DNA of 64,000 nucleotides from Rhabditoides inermis (GCA_963966185.1 CAWZYM010000066.1:1-64000), one strand, 5' to 3'; shown: positions 30,025 to 42,642, counted from the first letter of the stretch. Made by a program: numbers and translations. Notes: a model not told the origin generated them from the letters alone.

Positions 30025-31576
30025 ATGATGACCGAAACTGGCGGTCCTTCTGCCGTCTTCACTCCCACTGTTACTACCACATCGTCTCCCGATCAGAGTG
30101 AGTCCCCACGTCAACATCCCGCGCGCGGACTCCGTTTGTTCTCGTATTTGCTGTGAATTTCCGCATTGTGTCCGCTCTCTGCACCCCGCTCCTATCTCTC
30201 GCTTGTATTTGATGTAAATCTAGATATGTGCTTCCCTCTCTCATTCTGTTTCACTTAGCCCCCTCGGAGACTGCGGAAGTACGCATCCCTGGCCTACCTT
30301 CTGCAATCGCCATGCCCACAAAGTGAGTGATAGCTTAACTTTTAATGTTTTATTGTAATATTGTCCTGTTCCTTGCGTGTTTGTCTGTCCACGTCTGTCG
30401 TCCTCGTTTCAGAAGAATGGTAGTGACGCTGTTCACAGAAATGGGAATGCCTGATAGAGATGTAGTGGAGAGGCGGTTCCTGCCTCGCTCGGCTTCCCGC
30501 CAGCAGAGGGAGCAGCGAAGGGAGGAGGAGAAGGAGCAGCGGGAGAGGAGGAAGAAGGAGAAGCTGCGCGTGTGTCCGCGAGCCCGGTGCGCGGCATGCT
30601 GGCATGTCGGAGTGCGCACAGAGTGCTCCCCATCATAACCCCCTCATCTGTCTGCCCCCGTGGTCGTGCACTGGATTGATTAGTGTTGCTGTTGCAGTGC
30701 GGATCTGGAGAAGATGGGAGCAAAGATCGAGTCGATCAAGAAGTGGACAGTGAGTACTCTGAAGAACACGAAGCAGCAGGTTCTGGAGCAGCTGGGGAAG
30801 ACGAGTCGGACGGTGGACGCCGAGTTCGACAAGGAGTGCGACGAGCTGCGGGACCTGCACAGGAGGTGCGAGTCGGCCCGCGTCCAGTGAGGGAGGGGAG
30901 AGGGAGAGAGGGTGAGGGTGGCGTTTGCAGGTATGGCGCCGTGGTGACCGCTGCCCGCACATTCTCTGGTTTGTTCGTGCAACTGGCTGCTGCAGAGAAA
31001 GAACTAGCCGAGTCCCTCTATCAGCTATCCATCAAGGAGCCTAATATCAAGGTGCGACTCCTTCCCCTTCTCTTTCTCTCTCACTCCCCTCTCCCTTTGC
31101 ATATGTTTTTTTTGTTCCAACTTGATTACAATGAGAACATGAGAATCCGAAATTGAAGATCAAGGTATAAACAGTTCGCTATCGCTTTTACAGTGATTGA
31201 TTTGATGTGTGTGTGATTTGAGACGCAGTGTGCGTCTACCGGAGAGACACTCAGGAAGGTATCCGACCATGCCACATCTCTCAACAACTGTCTGGAGGTG
31301 GGGGAGAGGGAGAGGGAGAAATGACTGGATGCATGGTTTTCAGTACTTTCTCGGGGCGATGAGCACTCTGCACGAGAAGACTATCCAGGACACGATGGAT
31401 ACGATGTACGTCTCCGAGCAGGTGAGTGACACAAGTGGAGACGTGTGGATGGGTTATTGATTGGAGCGTCGTCTCGAGTATGACGTGTGTCGCAATGAGC
31501 TGCACCAGCTGCAGACATCTCCAACGAGTGAGCAGAGCCAGATTGAGGTATTGAGAGGGGAGAGGGAAAGAGAGGG

Positions 31577-31622
<46 letters not shown>

Positions 31623-31949
31623 TGAGCGAGAGAGAGAGAGACGGAGGTGTCTGTTCAGGCCAAACAGGAGGAGCTGCGACAGACGCAGGACAAGTACGAC
31701 AGGCTGAAGACGGATGTACGGGTGAGTCGCTTTTCCCCTCCCCCTCTCTCCCCTCCTCTCAGCGTCGTGTTTGAGATGAAGCTTCGTCTGCTGGAGGAGA
31801 ACCGTGTGGGTGTGATGGCTCGTCAGCTGGACAGACTGCAGCAGGCGCTGTCCGCCTACTTCTCTGGCAATGCGCTGCTGCTCGCCTCGGCAGTAGACGA
31901 ACTCGCCGCCCTTGCCCCTTCCGAGCAGAGAAGCTTCCTCCTGCAGTAG
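30025..31949 (+). CDS. Arfaptin (AH/BAR-domain Arf/Arl/Rac binder), about 300 aa
   Basis: Arfaptins form crescent-shaped AH/BAR dimers at the trans-Golgi and bind Arf/Arl1/Rac GTPases (family knowledge). Exons: 30025-30097, 30259-30322, 30698-30865, 30931-31051, a probable 21-nt microexon 31144-31164, 31229-31297, 31344-31421, 31467-31547, 31659-31721 and 31776-31949 (912 nt with the microexon). The N-terminus is short and Thr/Ser rich. The amphipathic segment KIESIKKWTVSTLKNTKQQ precedes the AH domain, recognised by TGETL, LEYDVCRNEL, DKYDRLKTDV, MKLRLLEENRVGVM and LSAYFSGN. The C-terminus ends EQRSFLLQ. Exons at 31467 and 31776 use GAG acceptors. Family identity is confident; the microexon is not. 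Confidence 0.88.
30413..30571 (+). CDS. Candidate cassette exon of arfaptin (53 codons)
   Basis: Lies between arfaptin exons 2 and 3 behind CTCGTTTCAG. Read in phase 2, like its neighbours, it stays open and encodes a basic, helical segment (RMVVTLFTEMGM...SASRQQREQRREEEKEQRERRKKEK). A GTGTCC donor at 30572 would make it 159 nt, so it can be skipped or included without changing frame. A better-looking donor at 30570 would be out of phase. Confidence 0.4.
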
Positions 31950-32177
31950 GCAACCACCACTTCTCTCCCTTATCCCTGTATATCCGCAGTTAAAGCAATA
32001 TCTTAGTGATATGCAAATGTGATATTCTACTTACTCGTTTACTCGTTTACTTACACTGGTTTGGGTATTTTGAGATGAGAGGCGGATCATCCCAAGTGTC
32101 TCAACATGAGACTGCCACAAGTGCTCTTCCTATCTGTGACATAGAGATAATATAAGACATGCATTATATATGGTTAT

Positions 32178-32183
32178 AATAAA
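32178..32183 (+). terminator. AATAAA polyadenylation signal, arfaptin
   Basis: First AATAAA downstream of the arfaptin stop codon, 230 bp into the 3' flank. Confidence 0.5.
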
Positions 32184-32356
32184 TGTGTTTATGAGTACGC
32201 GTGACGTGATATGCGGGGTGGAAGTGGAGTGGTACTGTCGGTGTACCGAGTTGTGATAAGCGGTGATAGCGCGTCTCGCAGTCGCGCCATCGAGTGATTA
32301 CGTTTCAGCGACATCATTCTTCGTCCTTTTTCGTCGTCTGACCAAGAGGACACCGC

Positions 32357-32375
32357 ATGCTAGCGATTCGAGCGG
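32357..32375 (+). CDS. Candidate alternative first exon a of the sphingomyelin-synthase gene
   Basis: ATG-initiated 19-nt exon (MLAIRAG) ending at a GTGAGT donor in phase 1, the phase required by the shared exon at 35376. Confidence 0.4.
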
Positions 32376-33052
32376 GTGAGTGATCGCATGTCTGCCACGC
32401 CCTCTGTGACCCCGCCTCTCATCTCCCACTAGTCGGGAACTACTGGGATCTTTCGGATCGTTCTTTGCCCCTTTCGTATCTCATCTTGGTATTGGGGTTT
32501 TCTTGTTGTATTGAACTTGATAAGAGTGGTTCGTTTCTCTCGTGTGGGTCAGACGTACAAGTGATTGACAGCAAAGCAAATTCGGATTGCACCGCACTCA
32601 CTCAACCTGCGCCCCATTTCGGTATATCGTCTTATCATGTGATTCATACCTCATCCCCTCCCCTCCCCCCCTCTCTCTCGTGAGTGGACAACTATGAATG
32701 ATTGGGTTGTGTCAGAACCGTGTGCTCTATCTCCACTCATCTCATTTTTTTCGTTTGCCCCCGTGAGTGTGTGCAGATTGCGGTTTGTGTGTGATGTCTG
32801 ATGTGGAATGTCTATCTGAATATTGTGCAGCGAGACCGAATCCCATTGTGTAACGGGCGCGAAATGACGAGGGGCGGGGGACAATCAGCTTACATGCAAA
32901 TGGAGTGTCCGTCGGTTGTGAGAGGAATGAGAGAGAGATCAGTGCATATATTGATATATAGCGTTTCTGCTATCAGTCGGTCGCTCCTCCGATCGCGTTC
33001 TCATATTGTCAACCTGATATCACTATTCCCCGCACCCAGACTGCCCCGCTCT

Positions 33053-33077
33053 ATGCTTCGAAAGACCGTCAAAGTCG
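33053..33077 (+). CDS. Candidate alternative first exon b of the sphingomyelin-synthase gene
   Basis: ATG-initiated 25-nt exon (MLRKTVKV plus one base) ending at a GTAGGT donor in phase 1. It is basic, unlike candidates c and d. Confidence 0.35.
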
Positions 33078-33339
33078 GTAGGTGTACTCATTTGCACATT
33101 GAGCTCCGGGGTTTGATTGGAGAGTGGGTATGCGTGTCTTATGCGTGTCTGGGTAGCAATTGCCGCTATCCATCCATTGTTCTACAAGCGCTTTTCCATT
33201 TGGTAAAGTAGGAGGAGAAAGAGATAGGGGAGGGAGGGTGAGAGACCGGGGGACCCAAAGAGCACACACTGTGAGTGAGATGTTGTTTGGTATACCGTGG
33301 TATAGCAATTTCGCCTCATATGTTGTGTCCAATGTCTGT

Positions 33340-33374
33340 ACTCTCTCTCTCTCTCTCTCTCTCTTTCTTTCTTT

Positions 33375-33452
<78 letters not shown>
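33340..33452. repeat. (CT)n microsatellite cluster
   Basis: Long (CT)n with TTTCT interruptions. Similar tracts occur at 33937-33980, 36250-36291, 38603-38650 and, as (GA)n, 38418-38470 and 39268-39303, all inside or next to introns of this gene. Confidence 0.8.
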
Positions 33453-33454
<2 letters not shown>

Positions 33455-33849
33455 GTTATTTGTGGCGTATTTCGGTTGTGCATTCCTTTGCCTGTGTATG
33501 TTACAATATGGTTGGGTATGACCGGTAAGTATCGATCGTTCACGTGCCCTTTCTCTTTCATTCCATTGTCCGTTGAGTTTCGTGCTTTCCTCCGCTTCCG
33601 AATCCATCTGATTATTATCGAACTCGCATCTGGAAACACTCTTTCCCCTCTCTTTTCACTCACCCGCTCTCCTTTATGATTCCGTATTTTGTGTCTGTCT
33701 ATATGCATTTCCAAACCCCTTTTGCTGTTCTCTGAATCAGTTTTCCGTTTTTCGATCTACGCATTTCTTATATTTCCCTTTCCATGCGTTTTGATGGATT
33801 CGATCTCGATTTCTCTTTTTCAAATGCGTCTTCGCCTCATTTGAATATT

Positions 33850-33874
33850 ATGGCTGACGATGAGATGGGAAAAG
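33850..33874 (+). CDS. Candidate alternative first exon c of the sphingomyelin-synthase gene
   Basis: ATG-initiated 25-nt exon (MADDEMGK plus one base) ending at a GTGGGA donor in phase 1. The donor is weaker than those of candidates a and d. Confidence 0.3.
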
Positions 33875-33933
33875 GTGGGAAGATGGGGTTGTGTGTGCTC
33901 AGGCGGTGATTCATAGATCTTCCCCCTTTCTCT

Positions 33934-33982
<49 letters not shown>

Positions 33983-34930
33983 CTCTCTCTCTCTTTCTGT
34001 CTTCTTCTTTTGGATGGATGAGTCATGTGCAATGCAACCCCTGAACCCTAGCACCAATCATTCCTTCTCACTCTTCTCACCCCACTTCCCCCTAACACCA
34101 ATGTTCCTACTTCCTCAAATCAACACTTTCGTATTATTGCGAGAATGAGAGTGAGAGCATGTGTAGTTTTGCCTGATCGATTTCCGCTCGACTTTTTTGT
34201 TTCTGACCTTGCCGCCTTGTGTCTGTCTCTCACCAAGACACGTGCTCTCTCGCGTTCTCTCTTCTCTCGCAGGCAGGCTGTAGGCACGCGGTGATGGCAG
34301 GCTGACCCTTTTTCAAGCTCACCATCGCAGTCTTCGCAGTACTTCGTTCTGACCGCTTTGTCTCTCGTCTGTCATTCTCTCGTCTCCCGCCCGTTTGCCA
34401 TATGCCGAGCATTGTCGCGTCTTTTTCACCTAAAATCAAACACATCTATCCAACCGGCTGCCGCCTCGCCTCTCACTCTCGCCCTCTTACTTTCACTCAC
34501 CCTCTCACTCTGTCTCGCTTCTCTGCGTCTCGATTGAGTATCGCGTTAGAACAACGTCATTTTCACACTACACTGTACGTGTGTATGTCTGTTGGTTGCG
34601 TAGTTCCCAACACACTCGTCTGAGGCAATTTTCCCTTTCATGTGTTTCCCGCCACTTGTTGTATGATACCACCATCTTTGTTCGGTTTGCCGCTCGAAGT
34701 TTGTGGAAATAAGGGCGATAGCAATCTTTCAACCTCATTTCTCGATCATACAGTCAATGTGATTCTCCATACGTACTACCTTCCTGCTCCTCAAGCGTTT
34801 CGGACGTTGTCGTCATTTGATTAGGTAAACGGCAAGAACACACACGTCTCGTCTGGTTTGTGTATGGGTTGTCATTTGATTGGGTGTTCGGTGGGTCATT
34901 GGCGCGCGGCTGCGGTGGCGGGGCGGTGGA

Positions 34931-36247
34931 ATGGACGGTTGTTGTGAGTACGCGATCAAAGAGGGGGACGCGGGGTTCGGCGCAGTCCCATCCCGTGAGT
35001 TCCATACACTAGCCTACTCATTCCATTCACACTCACTCCCTCTCTCTCTTTATACAGTCTCAAACTATGTGATCTACTTCTTTTCGAATTCTCCTCCTAG
35101 CGTTCTAATAGTTGCCTATTGCTGTTTGTTTCACTTCCTGTCATGTGTCAATTTAGTGTTAAGTTGTTAGGTGTTAGGCCTAAACGTTTATTCCCGCTTC
35201 TTTCCGTTCTTTTTCTAATCATTCGAGTTCCTAATTGATTGCACTTCTTTATCAGATTTGCATATCTCTTTCGAATGATAGAGATTTATGTTCTTGTGTG
35301 ATACTAATTTGGCTCTCTTGTGGTTGTCTGGTTTCTTTCTGGTACTCGGCTGGTTCCTGACTGGTTCCCTTGCAGGCCGCCGACTGGGCCGGGGAGTGGT
35401 GGGCCTTGCCATGGATGCGACTCACGTCTTCCGCGCCATCCCAGCCAAGGTACGCGATTTCTTTTTCTCTTTTTTTTAATTGCCTTCGCCACCGTGTTCA
35501 TTTCTGTGATGGCGCTATGGTAGCGGTAGTCCTGCGTCCTTCTATTGTCTGAAATATGGGAGGGCCGTTATCCCATGACAGCCGTATCTTAACGCTGCCT
35601 CTCGCCATTTGATTTTATAGTTTGAATACGATACGAGCTATGGTAGCGGTATCTATGCCGATGATATGTGATGATCTAGCTGCCCCGTTGTTTGTGAGAC
35701 ATGCGCACCAGTGGAATGGGCGCTGGGCGGTGTCTCTAGGTGGATGCCGGGTGCTTGTGTGGTCGCGACGACTCGCGTCCCTGCTTTCGTCACTTCCCTT
35801 TCCTTCACTCCTCGTAACCCGCAGCTACCCCCCAAAATGAGCACAGATTATTTCCATTTTTGCCGCGTCACAGCACTTTCGGCATAAAGTGAGAGTGCGA
35901 GTGAATGAGTGAGAGACAGAGAGACAGAGAGGAGAGGGGAGAGAGAGGGAGAAAGACTTGATTAGTTTGAGAAAAGTGTTGGGTGGAATCAATTCCTTGA
36001 TAAGACTGTATCGGGTGAAATTTTGGGTGAAAAAGGGAGTGCGATAGCTGCCGATGCGAGTTTCGATAACAGCTTTGTGGCACTCGGCTGTTCCAGGTTA
36101 CATACCTGTAGCGCCACCTCAAACGCCATGGTTAGTTCATTTTCGGAAAAGTACGTTCTTTTTAATCCTGTTTTCGCACGCCGCTGTTATTTTCACGAAA
36201 CGTGTGTGAAGTAGAACATCATAAAATTGTGGGCATAAACTTTAATT

Positions 36248-36295
<48 letters not shown>

Positions 36296-38412
36296 CTTCA
36301 AATTTGGCGTTGCGTTAATGCTAGTACAGATTTTTGGGGAGTTCCCTCTCTTTAATGGACAACGTCAAACCAAAAAAAGTCTATGGACAACGTAGTAAAG
36401 TCTTTCCGTGGGCGGTAAAGTGCACACTTAATCACGTTTATCAAATAATCAATTCCAGCTACGTAATTGTCTATCAACGCGCAAGCAAAAAAGGCGATTT
36501 TTTTCTCGATCGCGTTGCTGATAGCAATCTTGAGAGCGCAAAATGAAACGAGTGGTGGAGCAGCCATTAATCAAGTTAGACGGGAATGAAATTTGAACAG
36601 AATAAGGAAAATATTATCGTTTATTATGTTTGAACGCAGCACAACAATGTTTGTGGGGAAAAAATGTATTGTATCTTAAAGGATGTATCCGAAAAATGTA
36701 TTATTCCCTGATCTTCAGGATGGTGGCGCATTCGTTCTATTCAATGAGACTAGTTTTGAAGTTTGCGCAGAAAAAATAGTAAAAATACAAACAATTTTTC
36801 CACGTTTATACAATTTAAAAAAAAAAGGTTTCATTGACGAGAACAAAAGCGACACCAACATGAAGATCAGGCAAGATTACATTGTCCGGATAAATCCGGA
36901 TAATACCGTATACTGAACGGCTAAACAGCCAAAACAATTAATGGATCACGCTAACACTTCCTATTCGCAGAATTGTTATCACTCGAAAAGCTGAGGTTTG
37001 CAGGTTCAATCCTCATTAAGCTAACTCAGTTTTGCCAAATGAAAACATCTATCACTTGCCCTGAACTTTTTCTTATCACTATCGATTCATCTAGAGAAAA
37101 CGTCATGTTGCTGTCTGATGTTGTTTGATTTTTCCCAGTACTCGTTCTCTTTTGTATACGCAGTCGACTCACTCACCACTCACCACCAACTCACTGTCAG
37201 CTCTCTTCTTTATCTCTCTCACTCTATTACCATAATCTCACATCGACACTCACCGCAAATGAAAACATGAAACGCGCACAACCGCAACACAACGTCACCA
37301 CAAACATTTGCATATTGTTGTGGATAGGAATTGATTGTGTCATGATAGGTGCAAACACGCAGCTTATATGCGTGATGTGTTTCAGTGTGGAGTGGTGTGG
37401 TCTCGGGAGGGCGGGGACTCGGATGGAGAGGAGGGGGGCGTGGCTGGCGCGCCCGGCGCCGCCCACTCTGCTCGGAGGCCCCTGCGAGCACCTGCCCGCG
37501 GAGAGTCTGCCATGGGAGAGCCCTCCTCCATGCCCCTCGAGCCCGCCAAGCTACTCTTCCTATTCCTATTCCTCGCCATTGCCGGCATATCCAACTGGGC
37601 CGTCATCGCCTTCACACACGACTTTGTCCCCAGGTGAGGAGCGCAGCAATCCCCCCCCCCCCTTCCCTCTCACTCCCTTGATTGCATGATTGCAGGGGTG
37701 CTCTGCCAGATGTGATATTCTCTCTGGTTCCGGAGCAGCGATGGGCGGCCTTGTGGGGTGATTTCATGGTCACTTCCTGCCTCGTCTCACTCTTTCTCCT
37801 AGCCACATTCCACAAGGTGAGAGACAGAGACAGAGAGAGAAAGAGAGGAAGAGGGAGGGGACCACCCACGTCGTTTGCAGCACCGCATTGTGCTGGTGCG
37901 ACGGGTGGTGTTCTGTGCGGCGACGTTGTACGCCATGCGTTCTGTCTCCCTGTTTGCCACGCAGCTGCCACCAGGTGAGTACCCCCTTCTCTCTCTCCCG
38001 TCTTTCTCTCCCGTCTTTCTCTGCCTCTCTCTCTCGCTCGCTCGAATGCACCCTCCCTCCATTACCTTGCTTGCTCGATTCTAATTCGCGTCGCCATGAT
38101 TTGCCCCCCCCTCTCTTTGGTCGCGGGCTGCTGGCTGCTGCTGAAAACGAGCGCGTATGTCACTATTTCAATAGGGCACGAGTTCGTATAGTTGCCAGCT
38201 CTCTCTCTCTCTCCTCTCTCCTCCCTCTCTCCGTCTCTCCCCCTCCCCCCTCCCCCCTTTCTCTTCCCCTCTCTCTGATGCGTTCTCTTTGTCCAATGTT
38301 GCTACATGCATGTGTGGATAAGCCGTGTCTCTTCTGGGATCGCTGATATCCCGCAATCGATCGATCACACCTTTCTGGTATCCGCGGCGCCATCTCTCGA
38401 GTGATGATGCAC

Positions 38413-38453
<41 letters not shown>

Positions 38454-38597
38454 GAGAGAAAGAGAGAGAGATAGGGTGACGAAACCTCTGGTGCCACCAC
38501 CATTACTCTTCCACTTTTTGCCGCTTCGAAAGACCATTGAATCAATAGCTCACAAGTTGTTGTTGCGAAAAGTTTCTTTTCATTTGTTCCCCCAGCT

Positions 38598-38654
<57 letters not shown>

Positions 38655-41504
38655 GCACTCCCTAAATGGAGTAATCGATTCTCGACCAGAGACCACCCCT
38701 TGGGGGAGGAAGAGAGCTGACCTCAGGACACATTCTCTGTTCCACCCTTTCAACACCGCTTCAGTCTCCTCTTTTCCCAAACACTCCTTATCAGTGATAA
38801 TCGAGTGGTAATGATAATGCGTCACATGAAAACACGAAAGATAGATAGAGAGATAGAGATAGAGAGAGAGAGGATGACTAAATACGTTGTATGTTTGTAT
38901 TCTTTCCTACCTGTCAATTCCTCTACTTCAAAGTTGAAAATTTGACAAGTGCAATCTGCGTGAGTTTCGAGAAAATCACGAAAAAAGCGAGGAGAAACCG
39001 GAATTAGTGTATCTAGAGAGTGTTGCGTGTAGAGAGAGCGCGGATGACAAACAGATGGGAGAGAGTTTGTGATAACTCTTGATATGATATGTGGATTGTT
39101 TGCACTTCGCTCTCTGGGGTCACGCATCCAGAAAAGACTTAGAAAACGAGCTAACAGGATTATAATCACTCCTTTCGGGAAGAAATTTGCAATTTCTATT
39201 TGTCATACAGGTTCCATTTGCCCGAATGGGAGAATGGAAGAGGGATAGAAAGATCGAAAGTGAGAGTGAGCGAGAGAGAGAGAGAGAGAGAGAGTGAGAG
39301 AGAGGTAGATAGAGATCGTCATTGATGTTTGATAATGTTACTGGTTATGTGATGGTAGTATTTGAGGGAGGGGGTAAGGGCATCCCTGGTTGTGATGATG
39401 TCATGTTGTTTCTAGGCTACGAGGAAAGTGAGAAGCGCTGCCGGCCGTATGTCAACTCTTCTGCCGCCGTCTTCTTTTCTCGGCTTTGGGAGCAGACGAT
39501 TCGACTCGGATTCCAGGTACACCTTTCTATGACGTTTCCGCTCCCTAAAAGGTTCGCCCTGCCGTACTCTTTGTATCCATTGTCGCTGCTTTTATCTCAC
39601 AATCACAAAGCCCTTTCGAACGCCGCGTCTCTGTGTGAATCATATTCGCGCTATCAATTGTGATAGATGAAGATACGAGAACACATCATTTACACACTCC
39701 TACGCAGTGAGAGGGAGAGTGATATCCTGAAGGGATAGGGTGAGAGGTGTGAGAGAGTGTGTGCGGGGCGAAGAGAGCACAGATGCTAGCAGTCAAGTTC
39801 ATCAGACGATCGATGATTGTTGTGAAGGAGTGAGTGTTGTTGTGCCGCTCCCGCGCTACTAGGCATGTTGATGTGATTGCCTGTCCTCCACGTGTCGGTC
39901 CTCGAGCGGCCCCCGCTCAGGCGCCCCAAGGGACCTTTTGGGGGCTCCGCGGACAACGATGTTTGGCGGTTGACAATGTGATATTCACGTGAAGCGTGAG
40001 GGGTGAAATGAGAGGGGAGGGGGCGTAGTAAGGAAGGACAAATGAAAGACAATCGAAGTACAGAAAGACATTCGAAGACGGATTACGCATGCGACGGATG
40101 ACACAATGTGACGTTCTCCGATCGCTCACTTGTTTCCTTGTTATGTTTTGAGTTTGACACAATAGATGCGTGGTCTCTTAGTCGGTCTAATCCTCTTCCC
40201 CTCTCTATGACCACCTGACTCGCAGAGAGATCAACGAATATCGCGTTTCAAACACAACCATATCCGATCAATAACTCGGTGATTGAAATCAGTGCGAGAG
40301 AGGGGGAGGGGGGGGGATGAGTCAGCACACGTTTTGCCGTGTATGTCTAGCTCTCTGATATCACACCACACAACGTGGATCGACCACATGGAATCGTTTG
40401 CTCACTTCCTCGCCTATTCACTCCACAAACACATGCCATCAATTCTAAACCCAACACTGCTACGTTTTTTGACCTGTCAAATTGGATCGAAAAAAGAAAG
40501 AAAGAGAAACAAAAAAAACTTTAAAAATGAATGTATTGTTTAATAGATTGATTATGCGAAAAAAAATTGAGGACAAGGACGACATGTTATGTGGAGACCT
40601 GCTGTTCTCGGGACACACTCTGGTGATGATCACATGCACTCTATCCGTCAACCATTACCTTCCCACTAAGTTGAAACGGTACGAACGCTTTTTGGAGACA
40701 ACGTTTTGACTAAAATATAATGTTGTATTCAATGGACATGGATTGAGAGAGAGGGGGTGAGGGAGATGTAATGACTGAGGAACAGTTTTGCAGGCTGGGT
40801 TTGATCCCATATGTGTTCTCGATGTTCGGAATGCTGTGCATGATCATCTCCCGTACACACTACACTGTCGACGTCGTGTTCGCATACTGGCTGAGTCAGG
40901 GAGTGTTCCGGTGAGTGGGGAGGGAGGGAGAGGGGAATAGAGAGAGGAGAGATAGGAGGGGAGGGAGAGAGGGAATAGAGAGAGGAGAGAGGAGTGGGGG
41001 GGAGAGGGGGAGGACGGTTGTGGTTGCAGTCTGTACCACGCGTACTGTGAAGTGGACGTGTGTCTCGACCGTCGCAGCAGCGTGTTGCACGGTCTGTGGC
41101 TTCTCCGCATCGTCGATTGGCTGGAGGAGAACATCGTCCCCGGAAGGTGCGTCCTTCCATCCATTCTCTCTTTCTCTCCTTCTCCATTTCTAAACAGTGG
41201 ACTTTTGTATATATTACAAGTGTCTTGTTCATTTCTTGTTTGTCTATCTTTTCCTGCTCTTCTTCCTTCACTTGTCCTCGTTTCCAGACTCGAGAACAAA
41301 CTCGAAGTCCCATTCTCCGATTTCATTCACTCTGTTCTTTTGAATCGAGCTCCTGGACACCACAAGCAAATCAGTATTGTGAGTTTTTTTTAAACTTATT
41401 TAAACTTATTAATTTCTTTCTCAAGTACTTTTTTTTTTTTAAATAATATGAATTTTATGTTTTATTTTGGCGGCCGCCAGCCGGCTCACCTGTGTACAGA
41501 CTGA
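34931..41504 (+). CDS. Sphingomyelin synthase family enzyme (about 385 aa)
   Basis: Multi-pass phosphatidylcholine:ceramide cholinephosphotransferase family (or the related ethanolamine enzyme) of Golgi/plasma membrane. Exons: 34931-34994, 35376-35449, 37386-37633, 37696-37816, 37881-37974, 39416-39516, 40572-40678, 40794-40910, 41030-41146, 41288-41378 and 41481-41504; the phases all join. The first transmembrane helix is KLLFLFLFLAIAGISNWAVI, then THDFVPRGALPDVIF and HRIVLVRRVVF. The catalytic motifs are CGDLLFSGHT (D3) and RTHYTVDVVFAYW (D4), giving the His-His-Asp triad. The cytosolic tail contains DWLEENIVPG and EVPFSDFI. No SAM domain is seen. The acceptor for exon 40572 is GAG, and the last exon (PAHLCTD) is tentative. 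Substrate headgroup cannot be decided from sequence. Four candidate first exons exist; this is the longest. Confidence 0.85.
36683..36916 (+). CDS. Isolated AT-rich ORF in an intron, weak
   Basis: A 77-codon frame (begins MYPKNVLFPDLQDGG, ends RINPDNTVY) in sphingomyelin-synthase intron 2, directly before a tRNA-like sequence. Its base composition differs from the surrounding exons. No family is recognised; it may be a remnant of a mobile element. Confidence 0.2.
   Translation: MYPKNVLFPDLQDGGAFVLFNETSFEVCAEKIVKIQTIFPRLYNLKKKGFIDENKSDTNMKIRQDYIVRINPDNTVY
36900..37060 (+). repeat. tRNA-like SINE relative
   Basis: Contains CCGTATACTGAACGG, shared with SINE family B copy 2, a B-box-like GGTTCAATCCT at about 37010, and ATGAAAACATC at its end. 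It is diverged and lacks a clean cloverleaf. Confidence 0.4.
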
Positions 41505-42094
41505 TTTCAGAGCTCCGCCTCCACGTTCGGTCTCCCATGAGGTGTAGCCACGCCCCCAGGCTTCGCCCCTCTGCGTACCCTCTTCTTCCTCCCTACGGGC
41601 CATCACCTTCCGCTCAACGCTCTCTCGTCACTTGGCCTTATCCGTGTCTGTCTGTCTGTCTGTGTGTGGTCCCTCGACTGATCTGTGTCTTCTCCCCTTT
41701 CCATGTCCCCGCATTTACTCGTCTCTTATTCTTCCCTTTACCGTAGCGGGTAGCGTAGATGCTGCGTGGCAGCCCCTTGCAGTGCTGGCGCGGGGTGCGA
41801 CGCAGTTGCTCTACTCTCTGATGCGCTCTCCTTGTGTGTATCGGTATACTGTATTGTCAGGGCTGCGGCAATTCACTGTGATGTTTTAGTAGGCTGATCA
41901 ACCGTTGACTCCGAGTGTCTTATTCTCACATTGGTAGCGCCGAAAGAGAGAATATGTGTCTTTGTATTTCCTAGATTGCCCTCTCACTCACTTCTCCCTT
42001 ATAAGAGGTACAAGTATTTGTGTATGTGTTTTGCAACAAAGATCAACAGAAATGATTTTATATAAATGACTGTATATAATACGAGCTGTGAGAG

Positions 42095-42100
42095 AATAAA
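42095..42100 (+). terminator. AATAAA polyadenylation signal, sphingomyelin synthase
   Basis: AGAGAATAAAACATT, about 590 bp downstream of the proposed stop codon. Confidence 0.5.
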
Positions 42101-42640
42101 ACATTAAATTTACCTTGTTTTTGTACTTGAATTTTTTCTCGTACAGTTGTGATCAATGTCTTTAAAACGCCATCCGGAGGAAGCAAGAGTGAATGCAAAT
42201 CTTTTCCTGCGAGTTGTTTCCAGTTGTCATAAACTGTTTGTTGTTATGCTTTTCCCTCTTTGATGTTATAATCGAGTGTAATTTATGGTTGTTTCAAGTT
42301 TAGGCGGGTCCCGCCGAGAACAATAGGGTATACTGTAGGTGTATTGTAAATGGCTGGAGTCGGGTGGCAGAGTGCCTGCAGGGGGCGGGGCGTGAGAGGA
42401 GCCAGGGGGAAGGGAGGGAGAAGCCCGCACTCACTCTCCATCCTCCAATCAGCCCTTCATCCCTCTACTTTTCAATTGTATTTTTGGAAGAAGTGCTTTC
42501 ACAGTTTTGCGCAGTTTCTGTAATGCAAGATATTCAATGAGCTTGATGTGTTTGTAATCATTGAAAATAGGCGTAGTCTTCAAGATGTCTAAATGCATTG
42601 TTCTGTGATAACGCGTTCTGGAAACGTGACGACCCCTTTC

Positions 42641-42642
42641 AG
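42641..42642 (+). promoter_or_regulatory. Candidate spliced-leader acceptor for Twist
   Basis: GACCCCTTTCAG ends directly before the Twist ATG, as in arfaptin. Confidence 0.6.

Larger units (their letters stand above)
41505..42642. other. Sphingomyelin-synthase 3' UTR and Twist upstream spacer
   Basis: The 3' UTR probably runs to the AATAAA at 42095. The remainder, including a GC-rich segment around 42350-42430, is the upstream flank of Twist. No other gene was recognised. Confidence 0.5.

Noticed and set aside
28156..31949. Rheb-arfaptin operon
   Set aside because: Same orientation and a leader-type acceptor before arfaptin are suggestive, but the 518-bp gap and lack of a clear poly(A) signal between them leave it unproven.
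33275..33714. Open frames of (SL)n / (RE)n composition through CT or GA microsatellites, here and in many other introns
   Set aside because: Dinucleotide repeats have no stop codons in several frames; they are shadows of the microsatellites.
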